The notes under the pieces were generated by a model. The model was not told the origin of the DNA. It was given only the letters and a program-made list of their open reading frames with translations, and made no database searches. The position numbers and the translations under genes were made by a program. From Arenibacter algicola (lineage in GTDB: Bacteria; Bacteroidota; Bacteroidia; Flavobacteriales; Flavobacteriaceae), in NCBI RefSeq assembly GCF_000733925.1, contig NZ_JPOO01000001.1, positions 496,001-560,000 of the forward strand: DNA of 64,000 bases, given 5' to 3'. Shown here one piece after another: positions 9,522-18,930 of this stretch (the stretch's first letter is position 1; the number at the start of each line of letters is the position of its first letter).

Positions 9522-10838
9522 ATGAAAAAGATCAGAACCCATGCTGCAGGTATCGACATTGGGGCAAAAAAAGTGTATGTGAGTATCGAGGACCTGCCTG
9601 TAAAAAGCTTCGATACCTTTACCCAGGACCTGGAGGCTCTGGGCGTTTATCTGGTGGCCCATGGCATAGAAACTGTGGCCATGGAGGCTACGGGCGTCTA
9701 TTGGGTCATTTTGTACGATATACTGGTGTCCCAAGGTCTGGATGTTTGGCTGGTCGATGGAGCGGGCACCAAACAGGTTCCCGGCAGAAAGACCGACGTA
9801 AAGGATTGCCAATGGATACAGCAATTACATAGTTATGGGCTGCTGAACAAATGTTTCGTGCCCGATATCCGGGTACAGGAACTGCGCGCCTATCAACGCC
9901 TTCGCGAGGACCACATCCGTAGTGGTGCGATGCACATCGGCCATATGCAAAAGGCATTGATACTGATGAATATCCGGCTGAAGGAAGTAATAAGCCAGAT
10001 CCACGGGACAAGTGGGATGCGGATTGTCCGCGCTATCCTATCAGGCGAAAGGAATGCCGAAAAACTGGCATTGCTATGTGATCAAAGGATACTTAAAACA
10101 AAAAAGGAATGGGTGATAAGATCATTAAAGGGGCATTATTCGGAAGCCGCATTGTTCGAACTGGGCCAAGCCGTGGCCTGTTATGATTTCTATGGGGAAC
10201 AAATTGCCATGTGCGACATAAAGCTGGAAGAGGTGTTGAAGAAGATGGACCTGGACGGTACACCAAAGCCAAGGTCCAAGGGAACAAGAAAAGCAATCCG
10301 TCACAATAGACCGGATATAGAGAATATGGGAGGACACTTGTTGGGGATCTTTGAGGGAAAGGATGCTACCGTCCTGCCCGGAATTACGGATTATAACTGG
10401 ATGCAACTGCTGTCGGAGGTGGGCACCGATCTTGGGAAATGGAAATCGGAAAAACATTTCACCTCTTGGTTGGGACTTGCCCCAAAACAACACAATTCGG
10501 GAAAAATGAAACGCAATTACAAACCCAAGGGAGCCCCAAGGGCAGGTCTGATCTTCAAACAGGCAGCAGTAGGCCTGCTCAACAGCAAGCACATTGCATT
10601 GGGCGCTTTCGGCAGAAAGATACGGGCCAAAAAGGGAGGATTGGTGGCCATAAAGGCAGTGGCCAGGAAATTGGCCGAACTGTACTGGAAATTGTTTGTA
10701 AAGGGACTGGAGTATGTGGAGAACGGTATCCAAAAATACCAAGAGAAAATGCTCTTGAACAAACAAAGGGCGGTAACAAGAATGGCACAAGAACTAGGGT
10801 TGGGGATAACTCCATTGAAAATACAAAGTGCTGATTAA
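9522..10838 (+). CDS. IS110-family transposase/recombinase (first copy)
   Basis: The start ATG at 9522 (MKKIRTHAAGIDIGAKK) is chosen over 9480 because it begins just before the conserved first block. The N-terminal RuvC-like DEDD domain shows GIDIGAKKVYVSIE, AMEATGVYW and KTDVKDCQWIQQL. The C-terminal domain (transposase_20 type) shows the helix-hairpin-helix LPGITDYNWMQLLSEVG and the block TSWLGLAPKQHNSGKMK, which includes the serine used for strand cleavage in this family. At 438 residues it is longer than the second transposase and not closely related to it. IS110 enzymes act with an element-encoded bridge RNA. None is clear at 9245-9521; a CGGTA/TACCG stem at 9318-9353 is the only structure noted. 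Confidence 0.88.
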   Translation: MKKIRTHAAGIDIGAKKVYVSIEDLPVKSFDTFTQDLEALGVYLVAHGIETVAMEATGVYWVILYDILVSQGLDVWLVDGAGTKQVPGRKTDVKDCQWIQQLHSYGLLNKCFVPDIRVQELRAYQRLREDHIRSGAMHIGHMQKALILMNIRLKEVISQIHGTSGMRIVRAILSGERNAEKLALLCDQRILKTKKEWVIRSLKGHYSEAALFELGQAVACYDFYGEQIAMCDIKLEEVLKKMDLDGTPKPRSKGTRKAIRHNRPDIENMGGHLLGIFEGKDATVLPGITDYNWMQLLSEVGTDLGKWKSEKHFTSWLGLAPKQHNSGKMKRNYKPKGAPRAGLIFKQAAVGLLNSKHIALGAFGRKIRAKKGGLVAIKAVARKLAELYWKLFVKGLEYVENGIQKYQEKMLLNKQRAVTRMAQELGLGITPLKIQSAD

Positions 10839-10885
10839 CAGTTTTCTATGATAGACGTCAATGGTAGCCTGCCTCGTCTGCAGAC

Positions 10886-10976
10886 AGTCCTGCCCGGCGG
10901 CAGACGGGCGAAGTCGAGACCTCATTGTAAAAGCATTACAGTAAAATAACCTCTCGACTCCGCCTGCCTTCCGCCT
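10886..10976. repeat. Palindromic intergenic repeat, MITE-like
   Basis: The arms GGCGAAGTCGAGA (from about 10908) and TCTCGACTCCGCC (to about 10964) are inverted copies with one mismatch. Between them a smaller stem TGTAA/TTACA closes around AAGCA. Outside the arms lie GC-rich palindromes (GTCTGCAGAC, CTGCCCGGCGGCAG). Such intergenic palindromes are common in Flavobacteriia and are frequent IS110-family targets. The right side looks broken at about 10970, where the second IS110 element appears to begin. Confidence 0.55.
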
Positions 10977-11077
10977 TTAGATTTGTATTATAAATATAAT
11001 CTATAATAATGTTGAAAAGAGGGGGTCCGGGGGAGACTCATAACTTTTAAAATGTTCATAAATTTAATGTAAAACAA

Positions 11078-11215
11078 AAAAGAACGGGGTGAACTTTCCT
11101 GCCGCAAAGGTTTGTGACCTATTGCCTGTATCAGTCCCCGTTCTTCTAACCGGTTGCCAAGAACCATATAGGATTTCAGCCAGATCTTTTAAAGGTCTTA
11201 GTTTAGGCAACCATA
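11078..11215 (+). ncRNA. Candidate bridge RNA of the second IS110 element
   Basis: The 138 nt immediately upstream of the transposase fold into two consecutive stem-loops with large loops. The first is a perfect 10-bp stem, AAGAACGGGG (11080-11089) with CCCCGTTCTT (11136-11145), loop 46 nt. The second is a 7-bp stem, GGTTGCC (11152-11158) with GGCAACC (11206-11212), loop 47 nt, with an inner AGATCTTT/AAAGGTCT pairing. Two internal loops upstream of the recombinase is the arrangement known for IS110-subgroup bridge RNAs (target-binding then donor-binding loop). Loop 1 contains TGCCTGTATC (11123-11132), the reverse complement of the right flank at 12273-12282; loop 2 contains AACCATA, identical to the right end of the element. 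The function is inferred. Confidence 0.6.
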
Positions 11216-11233
11216 TTAAAACATTATAAAATT

Positions 11234-12229
11234 ATGAAAATAAAAGATGTAATCGGTATCGATGCCAGTAAATTGACACTGGATTGTTGCCTTCACAAAA
11301 GTGGGGCCCAAGAGGTTTTTGAAAATACTCCCGAAGCTATCGTGTTTTTGGTGGATTGGTCTATAAAAATTAGTGGCCTGGCCAAAAATGAGCTTTTGTT
11401 CGTTTTTGAGCACACGGGCCTTTACACCCATCAACTTGTCCGTTATCTGAGCGAACAGGGCTATTACTTTCTCTTGGTCCCTGGGCTGGAGATCAAACGG
11501 TCCCTGGGCATTGCCAGGGGGAAGGATGATAGAGCGGATGCAAAACGTATCGCCCTTTACGGATATCGCATCCGGGAAGAGGCAAGGCCCTATCAAATGC
11601 CAAAGGAATCTTTGATAAGCCTGAAACGGTTGATGTCCATGCGCAGAAAACTGGTTTCACAGCGCGCAGGGCATATTGCCACTCTAGGGGAACAAATAAG
11701 AGTGCTGAACAATGATCTGGGGCCCATATTGCTACAGGTACAGCGCGATATTATCGGGGTACTGGATGTGCAGATAACCAAAATAGAAAAAGAACTCGAT
11801 AGGCTTATCGAGCAGGATCCAGAACTGCAGATTATATATCGGTTATTGGTCAGTATCAAGGGCATCGGAGCGGTAACGGCCCGGTTCATGATCGTTCATA
11901 CCGTTGGCTTCACAGCTTTTAAATCGTGGAGGAAATTCGCCTCCTATTGTGGCATTGCCCCTTTTCCCAACAGATCGGGGACCAGTATAAGGGGAAGGAC
12001 CAAGGTAAGCCAACTGGCCAATAAGGAAGGCAAGACATTGCTGAATCTTTGCGCCGGCTCCGCCATTCAATGTAATCCAGAGATGAAGGCCTATTATACC
12101 CGAAGAATAGATGCGGGAAAAAATAAAATGAGTACCCTGAATATAATAAGAAACAAATTATTGGCCAGGGCATTTGCAGTAGTGGTAAGAGGGACACCGT
12201 ATGTCAACACCATGGGGTATATATCCTGA
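11234..12229 (+). CDS. IS110-family transposase/recombinase (second copy)
   Basis: 331 residues, typical of compact IS110-subgroup enzymes. The DEDD N-terminal domain shows GIDASKLTLDCC, VFEHTGLYTHQL and KDDRADAKRIALYGY. A coiled middle follows (residues about 130-190), then the C-terminal domain with SIKGIGAVTARFMI and YCGIAPFPNRSGTSIRG, in which the serine is the expected nucleophile. It starts 19 bp after the structured RNA candidate. It shares little sequence with the neighbouring transposase, so the two were acquired independently. The reading frame is intact and the element may be active. Confidence 0.88.
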   Translation: MKIKDVIGIDASKLTLDCCLHKSGAQEVFENTPEAIVFLVDWSIKISGLAKNELLFVFEHTGLYTHQLVRYLSEQGYYFLLVPGLEIKRSLGIARGKDDRADAKRIALYGYRIREEARPYQMPKESLISLKRLMSMRRKLVSQRAGHIATLGEQIRVLNNDLGPILLQVQRDIIGVLDVQITKIEKELDRLIEQDPELQIIYRLLVSIKGIGAVTARFMIVHTVGFTAFKSWRKFASYCGIAPFPNRSGTSIRGRTKVSQLANKEGKTLLNLCAGSAIQCNPEMKAYYTRRIDAGKNKMSTLNIIRNKLLARAFAVVVRGTPYVNTMGYIS

Positions 12230-12347
12230 ACTATAGAAAAAATTTATGAGAAAAAATTTGTTTTAACCATAGGATACAGGCAGGCTCGAGGAGACAATAG
12301 CAATTTTTAAATTTGCACGAAATCAATGTCTTGAAATTATTTTTATG

Positions 12348-12361
12348 TCGAACTCACGTTA
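12348..12361 (-). repeat. Right 14-bp inverted repeat of insertion island
   Basis: TCGAACTCACGTTA, exact reverse complement of 9231-9244. It lies 7 bp beyond the stop codon of the GH92 gene, so the island abuts that gene's 3' end. Confidence 0.7.
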
Positions 12362-12368
12362 ATAGTTC

Positions 12369-14636
12369 TTATTTTTCATTGGAAAGTGAAAAAGGAAAAT
12401 CCTCAGTTTTAGTTCCCCTAGTCTTGTTAGGAATGTCCGACATTTTAAAATCCAAAACAGCCCCCTGCATCAATTCCTTGTGGCTCAACCAGTTTTTGGA
12501 ATAGGTCTTTCCGTTTAGGGTGAGTTCGTCCACATATTTGTTGGTATCACTGTTCTTGGGGGCGTTAATGCTGATTTCTTTCCCATTCTGAAGCCTAAGC
12601 GTTGTTTTTTGGAACAATGGGGCTCCCAATACATATTGATCTGTTCCTGGGCAAACCGGATAGAATCCCATGGCAGAGAATACATACCAGGCTGAGGTTT
12701 GTCCATTGTCCTCATCCCCGCAATAGCCGTCCGGTGCCGGGGTGTACATCCTATCCATGGTTTCCCTAACCCAATATTGGGTCTTCCATGGCTGTCCCGC
12801 AAAATTATATAAATAGGGCATGTGCTGTATTGGTTGGTTACCATGGGCATATTGTCCCATATTTGCCACCTGCATTTCCCGTATCTCATGAATTACAAAG
12901 CCGTAATAACTCTCGTCAAAAACTGGAGGCAGGGAAAATACTTCATCCAACTTGGCGGCAAAGGCTTCGTTTCCACCCATTAAATTTGCCAAGCCCTGAA
13001 TGTCGTGAAAAACGGACCAGGTGTAATGCCAGCTATTGCCTTCGGTAAAGGCGTCCCCCCATTTAAAAGGATTAAAGGGGGCCATAAATTCACCGTTCTT
13101 ATTCTTTCCACGCATTAATTTGGTTTCCGGGTCGAACAAGTTTTTATAATTTAGACTTCGCTTTTTATATAGGTTGATTTCCTTTTTAGGTTTGTTCAAG
13201 GCTTTTGCCAACTGATAAATGGTGAAATCGTCATAGGCGTATTCCAAGGTTCTGGCTGCATTTTCATTGATTTCCACATCATAGGGGACATAGCCGAGTT
13301 TATTGTAATAATCCACTCCGGCCCGTCCAACTGCTGTCAGTGGACCTGCGTTATTGGCACCATGGATCAAGGCTTCGTACAATGTGGCAATGTCATAATT
13401 TTGATTGTTTCCAATTTTTAAATAGGCATCCGCTACAACGGAAGCGGAATTGTTGCCCACCATCACATTTCTTAGGCCTGGACTACCCCATTCGGGTAAC
13501 CAGCCACCTTCTTTATAGGCATTGGCAAGGCCTTCCTGTATCTGTGAGTTAAGTTCTGGGTACATGAGGTTTAGAAAGGGGAAAAGGGCCCTAAAAGTAT
13601 CCCAAAACCCAGTGTCGGTAAACATATAGCCGGGAAGTACTTGGCCATTATAAGGACTGTAATGCACTACATTTCCGTTAGCATCATATTCATAGAACTT
13701 TCTAGGGAACAACAAGGATCTATATAGACAGGAATAAAAAGTCCTAAATTGATCTACACTTCCGCCTTCTACCTTAATTCTTCCCAGTTCCTTGTTCCAA
13801 GCTTTCCTTCCATTTTGTTTTATGGTATCAAAATTATCGGTGCCAAGCTCCTTTAGATTCAATTCGGCCTGGTCATAGCCAATAAAAGAGGAGGCTACTT
13901 TGGCGATAACGACCTCGCCTCTGTTTGTTTTAAAGCTGACAATGGCACCGGCGTGGTCGGTTTCAATCTCCATGCCTTCCAAAAGTTGCTCCCCGCTAAA
14001 AGTCTTGGTGGATTCGAAATCCTTATCAAAGACCATCACAAAGTAGTTTTTAAAATTTTCTGGTACCCCGCCGCTATTCTTGGTGGTATATCCTATTATT
14101 TTGCGTTCGCTTGGAATAATTTTTACATAGGAGCCTTTGTCCAAGGCATCGAGTACCACATGTGAATTTTCATTTTCTGGAAAGGTGAACCTGAACATGG
14201 CAGCTCTTTCAGTGGGGGTAATTTCGGTGGTTATATCATGATCGGCCAAATATACACTGTAGTAATGTGGCTTTACGATTTCTGATTTATGCGAATACCA
14301 ACTGGCCCTATCGTCTTCCGTGAAGCGTAATTTTCCCGTAAGTGGCATAATGGCAAACTGACCATAATCGTTCATCCATGGGGAAGGTTGATGGGTTTGT
14401 TTAAAACCCCTTAATTTATCCGCAGCATAGGTATATGCCCAGCCATCGCCCATTTTCCCCGTTTGTGGGGTCCAAAAGTTCATTCCCCATGGCATGGCTA
14501 TGGCAGGATAGGTGTTTCCGTTGGACATGCTGGGCTTAGAATCTGTGCCCACTAAGGGATTAACGTAGTCCACTGGTTCTTGTCCGCTTAATATCCAAGT
14601 ACATAGAAATAAAAGGGATAAAATTAAATTTTTCAT
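12369..14636 (-). CDS. GH92-family alpha-mannosidase, secreted
   Basis: About 755 residues. The start at 14636 (MKNLILSLLFLCTWILSGQ) gives a clean signal peptide; an ATG six codons upstream is less likely. The mature protein begins with the GH92 hallmark DYVNPLVGTD. The catalytic domain contains FTEGNSWHYTWSVFHD (the acid Glu is expected in T-E-G-N), HGNQPIQHMPYLYNF and GDEDNGQTSAWYVFSAMGFYPVCPG (the base Asp is expected in the D-E-D-N-G stretch). GH92 enzymes are Ca-dependent exo-acting alpha-mannosidases that trim alpha-1,2- and related linkages of glycans. Export to the periplasm or surface is expected. No SusC/SusD pair lies next to it, so this is not a canonical polysaccharide utilisation locus here. 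Confidence 0.9.
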   Translation of the reverse strand: MKNLILSLLFLCTWILSGQEPVDYVNPLVGTDSKPSMSNGNTYPAIAMPWGMNFWTPQTGKMGDGWAYTYAADKLRGFKQTHQPSPWMNDYGQFAIMPLTGKLRFTEDDRASWYSHKSEIVKPHYYSVYLADHDITTEITPTERAAMFRFTFPENENSHVVLDALDKGSYVKIIPSERKIIGYTTKNSGGVPENFKNYFVMVFDKDFESTKTFSGEQLLEGMEIETDHAGAIVSFKTNRGEVVIAKVASSFIGYDQAELNLKELGTDNFDTIKQNGRKAWNKELGRIKVEGGSVDQFRTFYSCLYRSLLFPRKFYEYDANGNVVHYSPYNGQVLPGYMFTDTGFWDTFRALFPFLNLMYPELNSQIQEGLANAYKEGGWLPEWGSPGLRNVMVGNNSASVVADAYLKIGNNQNYDIATLYEALIHGANNAGPLTAVGRAGVDYYNKLGYVPYDVEINENAARTLEYAYDDFTIYQLAKALNKPKKEINLYKKRSLNYKNLFDPETKLMRGKNKNGEFMAPFNPFKWGDAFTEGNSWHYTWSVFHDIQGLANLMGGNEAFAAKLDEVFSLPPVFDESYYGFVIHEIREMQVANMGQYAHGNQPIQHMPYLYNFAGQPWKTQYWVRETMDRMYTPAPDGYCGDEDNGQTSAWYVFSAMGFYPVCPGTDQYVLGAPLFQKTTLRLQNGKEISINAPKNSDTNKYVDELTLNGKTYSKNWLSHKELMQGAVLDFKMSDIPNKTRGTKTEDFPFSLSNEK

Positions 14637-15162
14637 AGGTTTGTAATCGATCATAATCTAGGAGTTGGAATGTACATGGAACTGGCCATGAATTTTTATT
14701 TTGATTAAAGCAAAAATAATATTATTCGATGCATTTATTTTATAGAATTCGAAAGTAGCACTTTTGTCTTACCCATTAAAAAAAAATCAAAGTATATTCC
14801 CATCAATTATCAAGAGACATCTGCCGGGTTGTAAAATGCTTTTAAAATATGGAATGGACTTGGATTTTGTGTCTTATCTTTGAATGACTTGGATTTTTGC
14901 TTGTTTAATTTGGTATGATCGGCAAAAGCCATGACCTCTCAACCGCGACGGTCTACCTCAGTTAGGCTGGAGTAGACGTATTGGAATTAAACAAATTTTG
15001 AACGGTCGGGCTCAGTGGAGTCCTTAATAAAGCTTATCGAATGAAAATACCAAATTTTAGAGAGACCCTTACGTTAAAGGAGGTTTGGAATCCTTGTCAA
15101 ACAAATGGAGTACTCTAATAGATGATTTAATAAACAAACTTATAAATAACACGGAGGGAAAT
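14637..15162. other. Intergenic region between GH92 and the siroheme gene
   Basis: About 525 bp without a supported gene. It must contain divergent promoters. An imperfect hairpin at 14951-14977 pairs GTCTAC with GTAGAC (plus inner CAG/CTG). No recognisable riboswitch was seen. Confidence 0.4.
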
Positions 15163-15747
15163 ATGGAAAGGAATGAATTGTACCCTGTTTTTTTAAAGGT
15201 ATCACAGCTTAATGTCCTTATTGTGGGAGGGGGTAACGTTGGTCTGGAAAAACTGACTTTTATGCTCAAATCCAGTCCTAACGCCAAAGTAGAAATGGTG
15301 GCACCGGAATTTTTGGAGGCAACATTGGAACTTGCCAAAAAACATCAGGTTAAGATAACCAAGGATGTGTATGACAAAAGCTATTTGGAAGGACGCCATT
15401 TGGTTATTGCCACTACCGATAAAGTCGATGTAAACGAACAGGTATATCACGATTGCCGGGAAAGGCATATCCTTGTGAACGTTGCCGATAATCCACCTTT
15501 TTGTGATTTTTACATGGGCGGGATCGTAACCAAGGGCAATGTAAAGGTGGCCATCTCCACCAATGGCAAATCGCCCACTACGGCTAAACGCCTACGACAG
15601 TTTTTTGAGGATGTAATTCCAGAAAATATTGATGATTTGGTAAAAAACCTAAACGAATTCCGAAAAACAATAAAAGGGGATTTTGAGGAAAAAGTGGAGA
15701 CCTTGAACGAGTTTACAAAAGGATTGGTGAATAAGAAAAAGGATTAA
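15163..15747 (+). CDS. Precorrin-2 dehydrogenase / sirohydrochlorin ferrochelatase-type protein (CysG N-domain, Met8-like)
   Basis: The start at 15163 (MERNELYPVFLKVSQLN) is favoured over 15085 because a good Shine-Dalgarno (GGAGGG at 15153-15158) lies 4 bp upstream of it and homology begins there. Residues 10-110 are a Rossmann domain (VLIVGGGNVGLEKL, then VMVAP-like and VIATTD strands), followed by VNVADNPPFCDFYMGGIVTKGNVKVAISTNGKSPTTAKRLR, the diagnostic region of the CysG N-terminal half. It oxidises precorrin-2 and may insert iron to make siroheme for sulfite or nitrite reductases. About 195 residues, so the methyltransferase half of CysG is absent; no sirohaem enzyme lies nearby in the window. 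Confidence 0.88.
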   Translation: MERNELYPVFLKVSQLNVLIVGGGNVGLEKLTFMLKSSPNAKVEMVAPEFLEATLELAKKHQVKITKDVYDKSYLEGRHLVIATTDKVDVNEQVYHDCRERHILVNVADNPPFCDFYMGGIVTKGNVKVAISTNGKSPTTAKRLRQFFEDVIPENIDDLVKNLNEFRKTIKGDFEEKVETLNEFTKGLVNKKKD

Positions 15748-15819
15748 GTTGAACCCCGTGGTACTGGCTAAATAGACACGTCTAAATTTTATGGCCGCTT
15801 GATGTAAGAGCCAAATTCT

Positions 15820-15835
15820 ACGAAAGCGTTTTCGA
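15820..15835. promoter_or_regulatory. LacI-type operator upstream of xylBA
   Basis: CGAAAGCGTTTTCG at 15821-15834 is a near-perfect palindrome centred on CG, in the form of LacI/GalR-family operators (GAAA-GCG-TTTC type). It lies 210-225 bp before xylB, and a LacI-family gene follows xylBA on the same strand at 20010. The link is inferred. Confidence 0.5.
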
Positions 15836-16043
15836 AAAGTTTCGTAATGTCACGATAATTTTATAAATAGCTTATTCACAATTACTTACGCTAATAAATG
15901 GATCAATAGCTATAGACTGCGCTATTTACTTTTATTTAGGCCGTGTGCCTCAATATGCTTGTCGTTATAGAGATTTTAATATATTTGAATGGTTCTTCAA
16001 GAATTTTCATTTTAGGAATTTAATCCATAAAATTTTAAGACAT

Positions 16044-17522
16044 ATGTATTATTTGGGATTGGATATTGGCAGCTCTTCAATTAAAGTGGCTTTAGTAGAG
16101 GTGGCTACTGGAAAAAGTGTTGGGGTGGTACAGGAACCGGAAACGGAAATGGAAATGCTGGCCTTGAAAAATGGTTGGGCAGAACAAGACCCGAAGGAAT
16201 GGTGGGGATATATTTGTCAGGGCATAAAAAAAATAAAGCAGAAGTTTGCTGTTGATCAAGATCAAATCAAGGGGGTAGGAATTGCCTACCAGATGCATGG
16301 TTTGGTATTGGTGGACAAGCAGGGAGAGCCGGTAAGGAAATCCATAATTTGGTGCGATAGTCGTGCCGTGGAAATAGGACGGAAGGCTTATGGCGATATC
16401 GGGGAGGACAACTGTAAGGCTCATTTATTGAATTCCCCTGCAAACTTTACCGCTTCTAAATTAAAATGGGTAAAGGAAAACGAACCAGAACTATATAAGA
16501 TGGCAGACAAACTAATGCTGCCGGGAGATTATATAGCTTTTCGTTTTTCCAATGTTATCAATACCACTATTTCCGGATTATCGGAGGGTATCCTTTGGGA
16601 TTTCAAAGAAGATGCGGTAGCAGATCTGCTTTTGGAGCATTATGGTATTCCCAAGTCCTTTATCCCGGATATTGTGGATACTTTTGGGCTTCAATCCAAA
16701 GTGGATGCCATAGGGGCCCAAGAAAGTGGTTTGGCAGTAGGCACACCTATACTATACAGGGCAGGGGATCAACCCAATAATGCCTTGGCCCTTAATGTGT
16801 TCAATCCAGGTGAAGTTGCGGCCACGGGAGGTACCTCCGGAGTGGTCTATGCGGTTACCGATAGTCTATCGGGAAAGGAAAGCACCAGGGTGAATAATTT
16901 TGCCCACGTCAACTACAGCAAGCAGAATCCAAGAGTAGGGAAATTACTGAATATCAATGGTGCTGGAATTCAGTACCGCTGGCTTTTGAACAATCTGGAT
17001 GTGGATTCTTACGAGGAAATGAACTCCTTGGCTTCAGAAATTCCAGTGGGTTCGGACGGCGTATGTCTCATTCCGTTTGGAAACGGAGCAGAGCGTATGC
17101 TCAACAATAAGGATATTGGAACCAGACTGGTCAACATCAACCTTAATAATCACACCAAGGCACATGTTTGTAGGGCGGCTTTGGAAGGTATAGCCTTTTC
17201 CTTTGTATATGGTATGGAAATCCTGAAATCGGACGGCATTTCCATTGAGGTAATGCGTGCCGGGAATGATAATTTGTTTAGGTCGGAGATTTTTTCCGAT
17301 ACTATATCCACCCTAGTGTCTCAGGACATTGAAATTTATAATACCACTGGGGCCATTGGTGCGGCTAGGGCAGCTGGAATCAATGAAGGAGGTTTTGAAA
17401 AATTTGGAACCTATATAACCAATAACGACCATGTAAAGACTTTTAAGCCTTTGGGGGACAAAAGTACTTATCAAAGAGCCTATGAAAATTGGAAAAAAGA
17501 ATTGGAACTAATCATTAAATAA
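16044..17522 (+). CDS. xylB: Xylulokinase
   Basis: The start at 16044 ([19 protein letters not shown]) is the first codon of the FGGY fold; the open frame extends back to 15945 but that part has no homology. 492 residues, normal. The phosphate-1 loop DIGSSSIK, the substrate region [13 protein letters not shown], the [11 protein letters not shown] loop and the C-terminal [24 protein letters not shown] blocks identify an FGGY carbohydrate kinase. It phosphorylates D-xylulose to xylulose-5-phosphate for the pentose phosphate pathway. xylA begins 11 bp later, so the two form an operon. Confidence 0.92.
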   Translation: MYYLGLDIGSSSIKVALVEVATGKSVGVVQEPETEMEMLALKNGWAEQDPKEWWGYICQGIKKIKQKFAVDQDQIKGVGIAYQMHGLVLVDKQGEPVRKSIIWCDSRAVEIGRKAYGDIGEDNCKAHLLNSPANFTASKLKWVKENEPELYKMADKLMLPGDYIAFRFSNVINTTISGLSEGILWDFKEDAVADLLLEHYGIPKSFIPDIVDTFGLQSKVDAIGAQESGLAVGTPILYRAGDQPNNALALNVFNPGEVAATGGTSGVVYAVTDSLSGKESTRVNNFAHVNYSKQNPRVGKLLNINGAGIQYRWLLNNLDVDSYEEMNSLASEIPVGSDGVCLIPFGNGAERMLNNKDIGTRLVNINLNNHTKAHVCRAALEGIAFSFVYGMEILKSDGISIEVMRAGNDNLFRSEIFSDTISTLVSQDIEIYNTTGAIGAARAAGINEGGFEKFGTYITNNDHVKTFKPLGDKSTYQRAYENWKKELELIIK

Positions 17523-17533
17523 TAAAAAAAGAG

Positions 17534-18859
17534 ATGGCAATAATTGGAAACAAGGAATACTTTAAAGGAATAGGGGATATTAAATTTGAGGGCAAGGAAT
17601 CTGATAATCCTTTGGCATTCAAATATTACAATCCGGACCAAGTGGTTGCGGGGAAAACCATGCGCGAGCATTTTAAGTTTGCCATAGCATATTGGCATAC
17701 CTTCTGTGGGCAGGGAGCAGATCCGTTTGGTCCAGGTACCCAAAATTTTGAATGGGACCAGTCTGCCGACCCGATACAGGCGGCCAAGGACAAGGCAGAT
17801 GCGGCTTTTGAGTTTATTAGTAAAATGGGCTTTGATTATTTTTGTTTCCATGATTTCGATCTTATTCAGGAAGGAGCCACTTTTGCGGAATCTGAGAAAC
17901 GTTTGTCAATAATTACCGATTATTTGAAGGAAAAAAAGGCCGACTCTGGAATCAAATTATTATGGGGAACTGCCAATTGTTTCTCCAATCCACGTTATAT
18001 GAACGGGGCTGCTACCAACCCTGATTTTAATGTAGTGGCAAGGGCAGGGGGCCAAATAAAATTGGCCTTGGATGCTACTATTGCCCTTGGTGGGGAGAAT
18101 TATGTTTTCTGGGGAGGAAGGGAAGGTTATATGTCCCTTTTAAATACCGATATGGGACGTGAATTGGATCATATGGCACAATTCTTAGGGATGGCCAGGG
18201 ATTATGCCAGGGCCCAAGGCTTTAAGGGAACCTTTTTTATAGAGCCCAAGCCAATGGAACCTTCCAAGCATCAATACGATTTTGATACGGCAACTGCTAT
18301 AGGATTCCTTCGTGAATACGGCTTGGAGAAAGATTTTAAAATAAACATAGAGGTGAATCACGCCACCTTGGCCCAGCATACTTTTCAGCACGAATTGGCA
18401 GTGGCGGCCAAAGCGGGAATGTTGGGTAGTATAGATGCCAATAGGGGGGATTACCAAAATGGATGGGATACCGATCAGTTCCCCAACAATATTCAAGAAA
18501 CTACCGAGGCTATGTTGGTATTCCTTAAAGCAGGCGGACTACAAGGCGGTGGAGTAAACTTTGATGCCAAAATAAGAAGGAATTCTACTGATTTGGATGA
18601 TGTTTTCCATGCCCATATAGGAGGAGCAGATACTTTTGCCCGTGCTTTGCTTACTGCGGATAGGATTATTTCTTCCTCGGCCTATGAGAAGATGCTTGCG
18701 GAAAGATATAGTTCTTTCGATTCAGGAAAAGGAAAAGACTTTGAGAATGGTAAGCTTAATCTGGAAGCCCTTTACAAAATAGCCCAGGAAAATGGGGAAT
18801 TGAAGTTGCAAAGCGGGAAACAGGAGTTGTTCGAGAACATCATAAACCAATATATTTAG
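17534..18859 (+). CDS. xylA: Xylose isomerase
   Basis: 441 residues, the class II length. Conserved stretches include [22 protein letters not shown] (the catalytic His region), [50 protein letters not shown] and [20 protein letters not shown], together giving the two metal-binding sites. It converts D-xylose to D-xylulose in the cytoplasm with Mg or Mn. With xylB directly upstream it completes the isomerase pathway for xylose. A hairpin repeat unit begins 71 bp after its stop and may also serve as the operon terminator. Confidence 0.97.
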   Translation: MAIIGNKEYFKGIGDIKFEGKESDNPLAFKYYNPDQVVAGKTMREHFKFAIAYWHTFCGQGADPFGPGTQNFEWDQSADPIQAAKDKADAAFEFISKMGFDYFCFHDFDLIQEGATFAESEKRLSIITDYLKEKKADSGIKLLWGTANCFSNPRYMNGAATNPDFNVVARAGGQIKLALDATIALGGENYVFWGGREGYMSLLNTDMGRELDHMAQFLGMARDYARAQGFKGTFFIEPKPMEPSKHQYDFDTATAIGFLREYGLEKDFKINIEVNHATLAQHTFQHELAVAAKAGMLGSIDANRGDYQNGWDTDQFPNNIQETTEAMLVFLKAGGLQGGGVNFDAKIRRNSTDLDDVFHAHIGGADTFARALLTADRIISSSAYEKMLAERYSSFDSGKGKDFENGKLNLEALYKIAQENGELKLQSGKQELFENIINQYI

Positions 18860-18930
18860 GATTTTAGTAGCCTGGCTATGCTTTTGTGGATAGACCGGAA
18901 TTGTATTAAATATCCAGGCTAGGTTCTTAA

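Larger units (their letters stand above)
10974..12272 (+). mobile_element. Second IS110-family element (approximate ends)
   Basis: About 1.3 kb containing the candidate bridge RNA and the 331-residue transposase. The ends are inferred. On the right, AACCATA (12265-12271) equals a string in the second RNA loop, and the following GATACAGGCA (12273-12282) is complementary to the first RNA loop. On the left, CCTTTAG (10974-10980) and the following AGATTTG can pair with the second loop. The flanks CCGCCTGCC and CAGGCAGG would rejoin into a palindrome if the element were removed. Exact ends and the core dinucleotide (perhaps AG) are uncertain by several bases. Confidence 0.55.
9231..12361. mobile_element. 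Composite insertion island bounded by 14-bp inverted repeats, holding two IS110-family transposases
   Basis: TAACGTGAGTTCGA at 9231-9244 recurs as its exact reverse complement at 12348-12361. Between them lie two dissimilar IS110-type transposase genes and repeat-rich noncoding DNA. The island falls between the proA terminator and a GH92 gene. No clear target duplication is visible next to the repeats (CTAA on the left, ATAG on the right). The repeats may be the subterminal inverted repeats of the first element (the IS1111 subgroup of IS110 has such repeats), with the second element nested in its right noncoding part. They may equally be ends of an older element that lost its own transposase. 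Confidence 0.6.

Noticed and set aside
10439..10834. 131-codon ORF in another frame of the first IS110 gene
   Set aside because: Composition is that of an out-of-frame translation; the recombinase frame covers the stretch with recognisable motifs.
9289..10921. GTCGAGACC direct repeat at 9289-9297 and 10913-10921 as ends or target copies of the first IS110 element
   Set aside because: The string is part of a common palindromic intergenic repeat, so the match may be incidental; the ends of this element were left open.
9218..12371. Target-site duplication flanking the 14-bp inverted repeats
   Set aside because: The bases outside the repeats (CTAA left, ATAG right) do not repeat convincingly.
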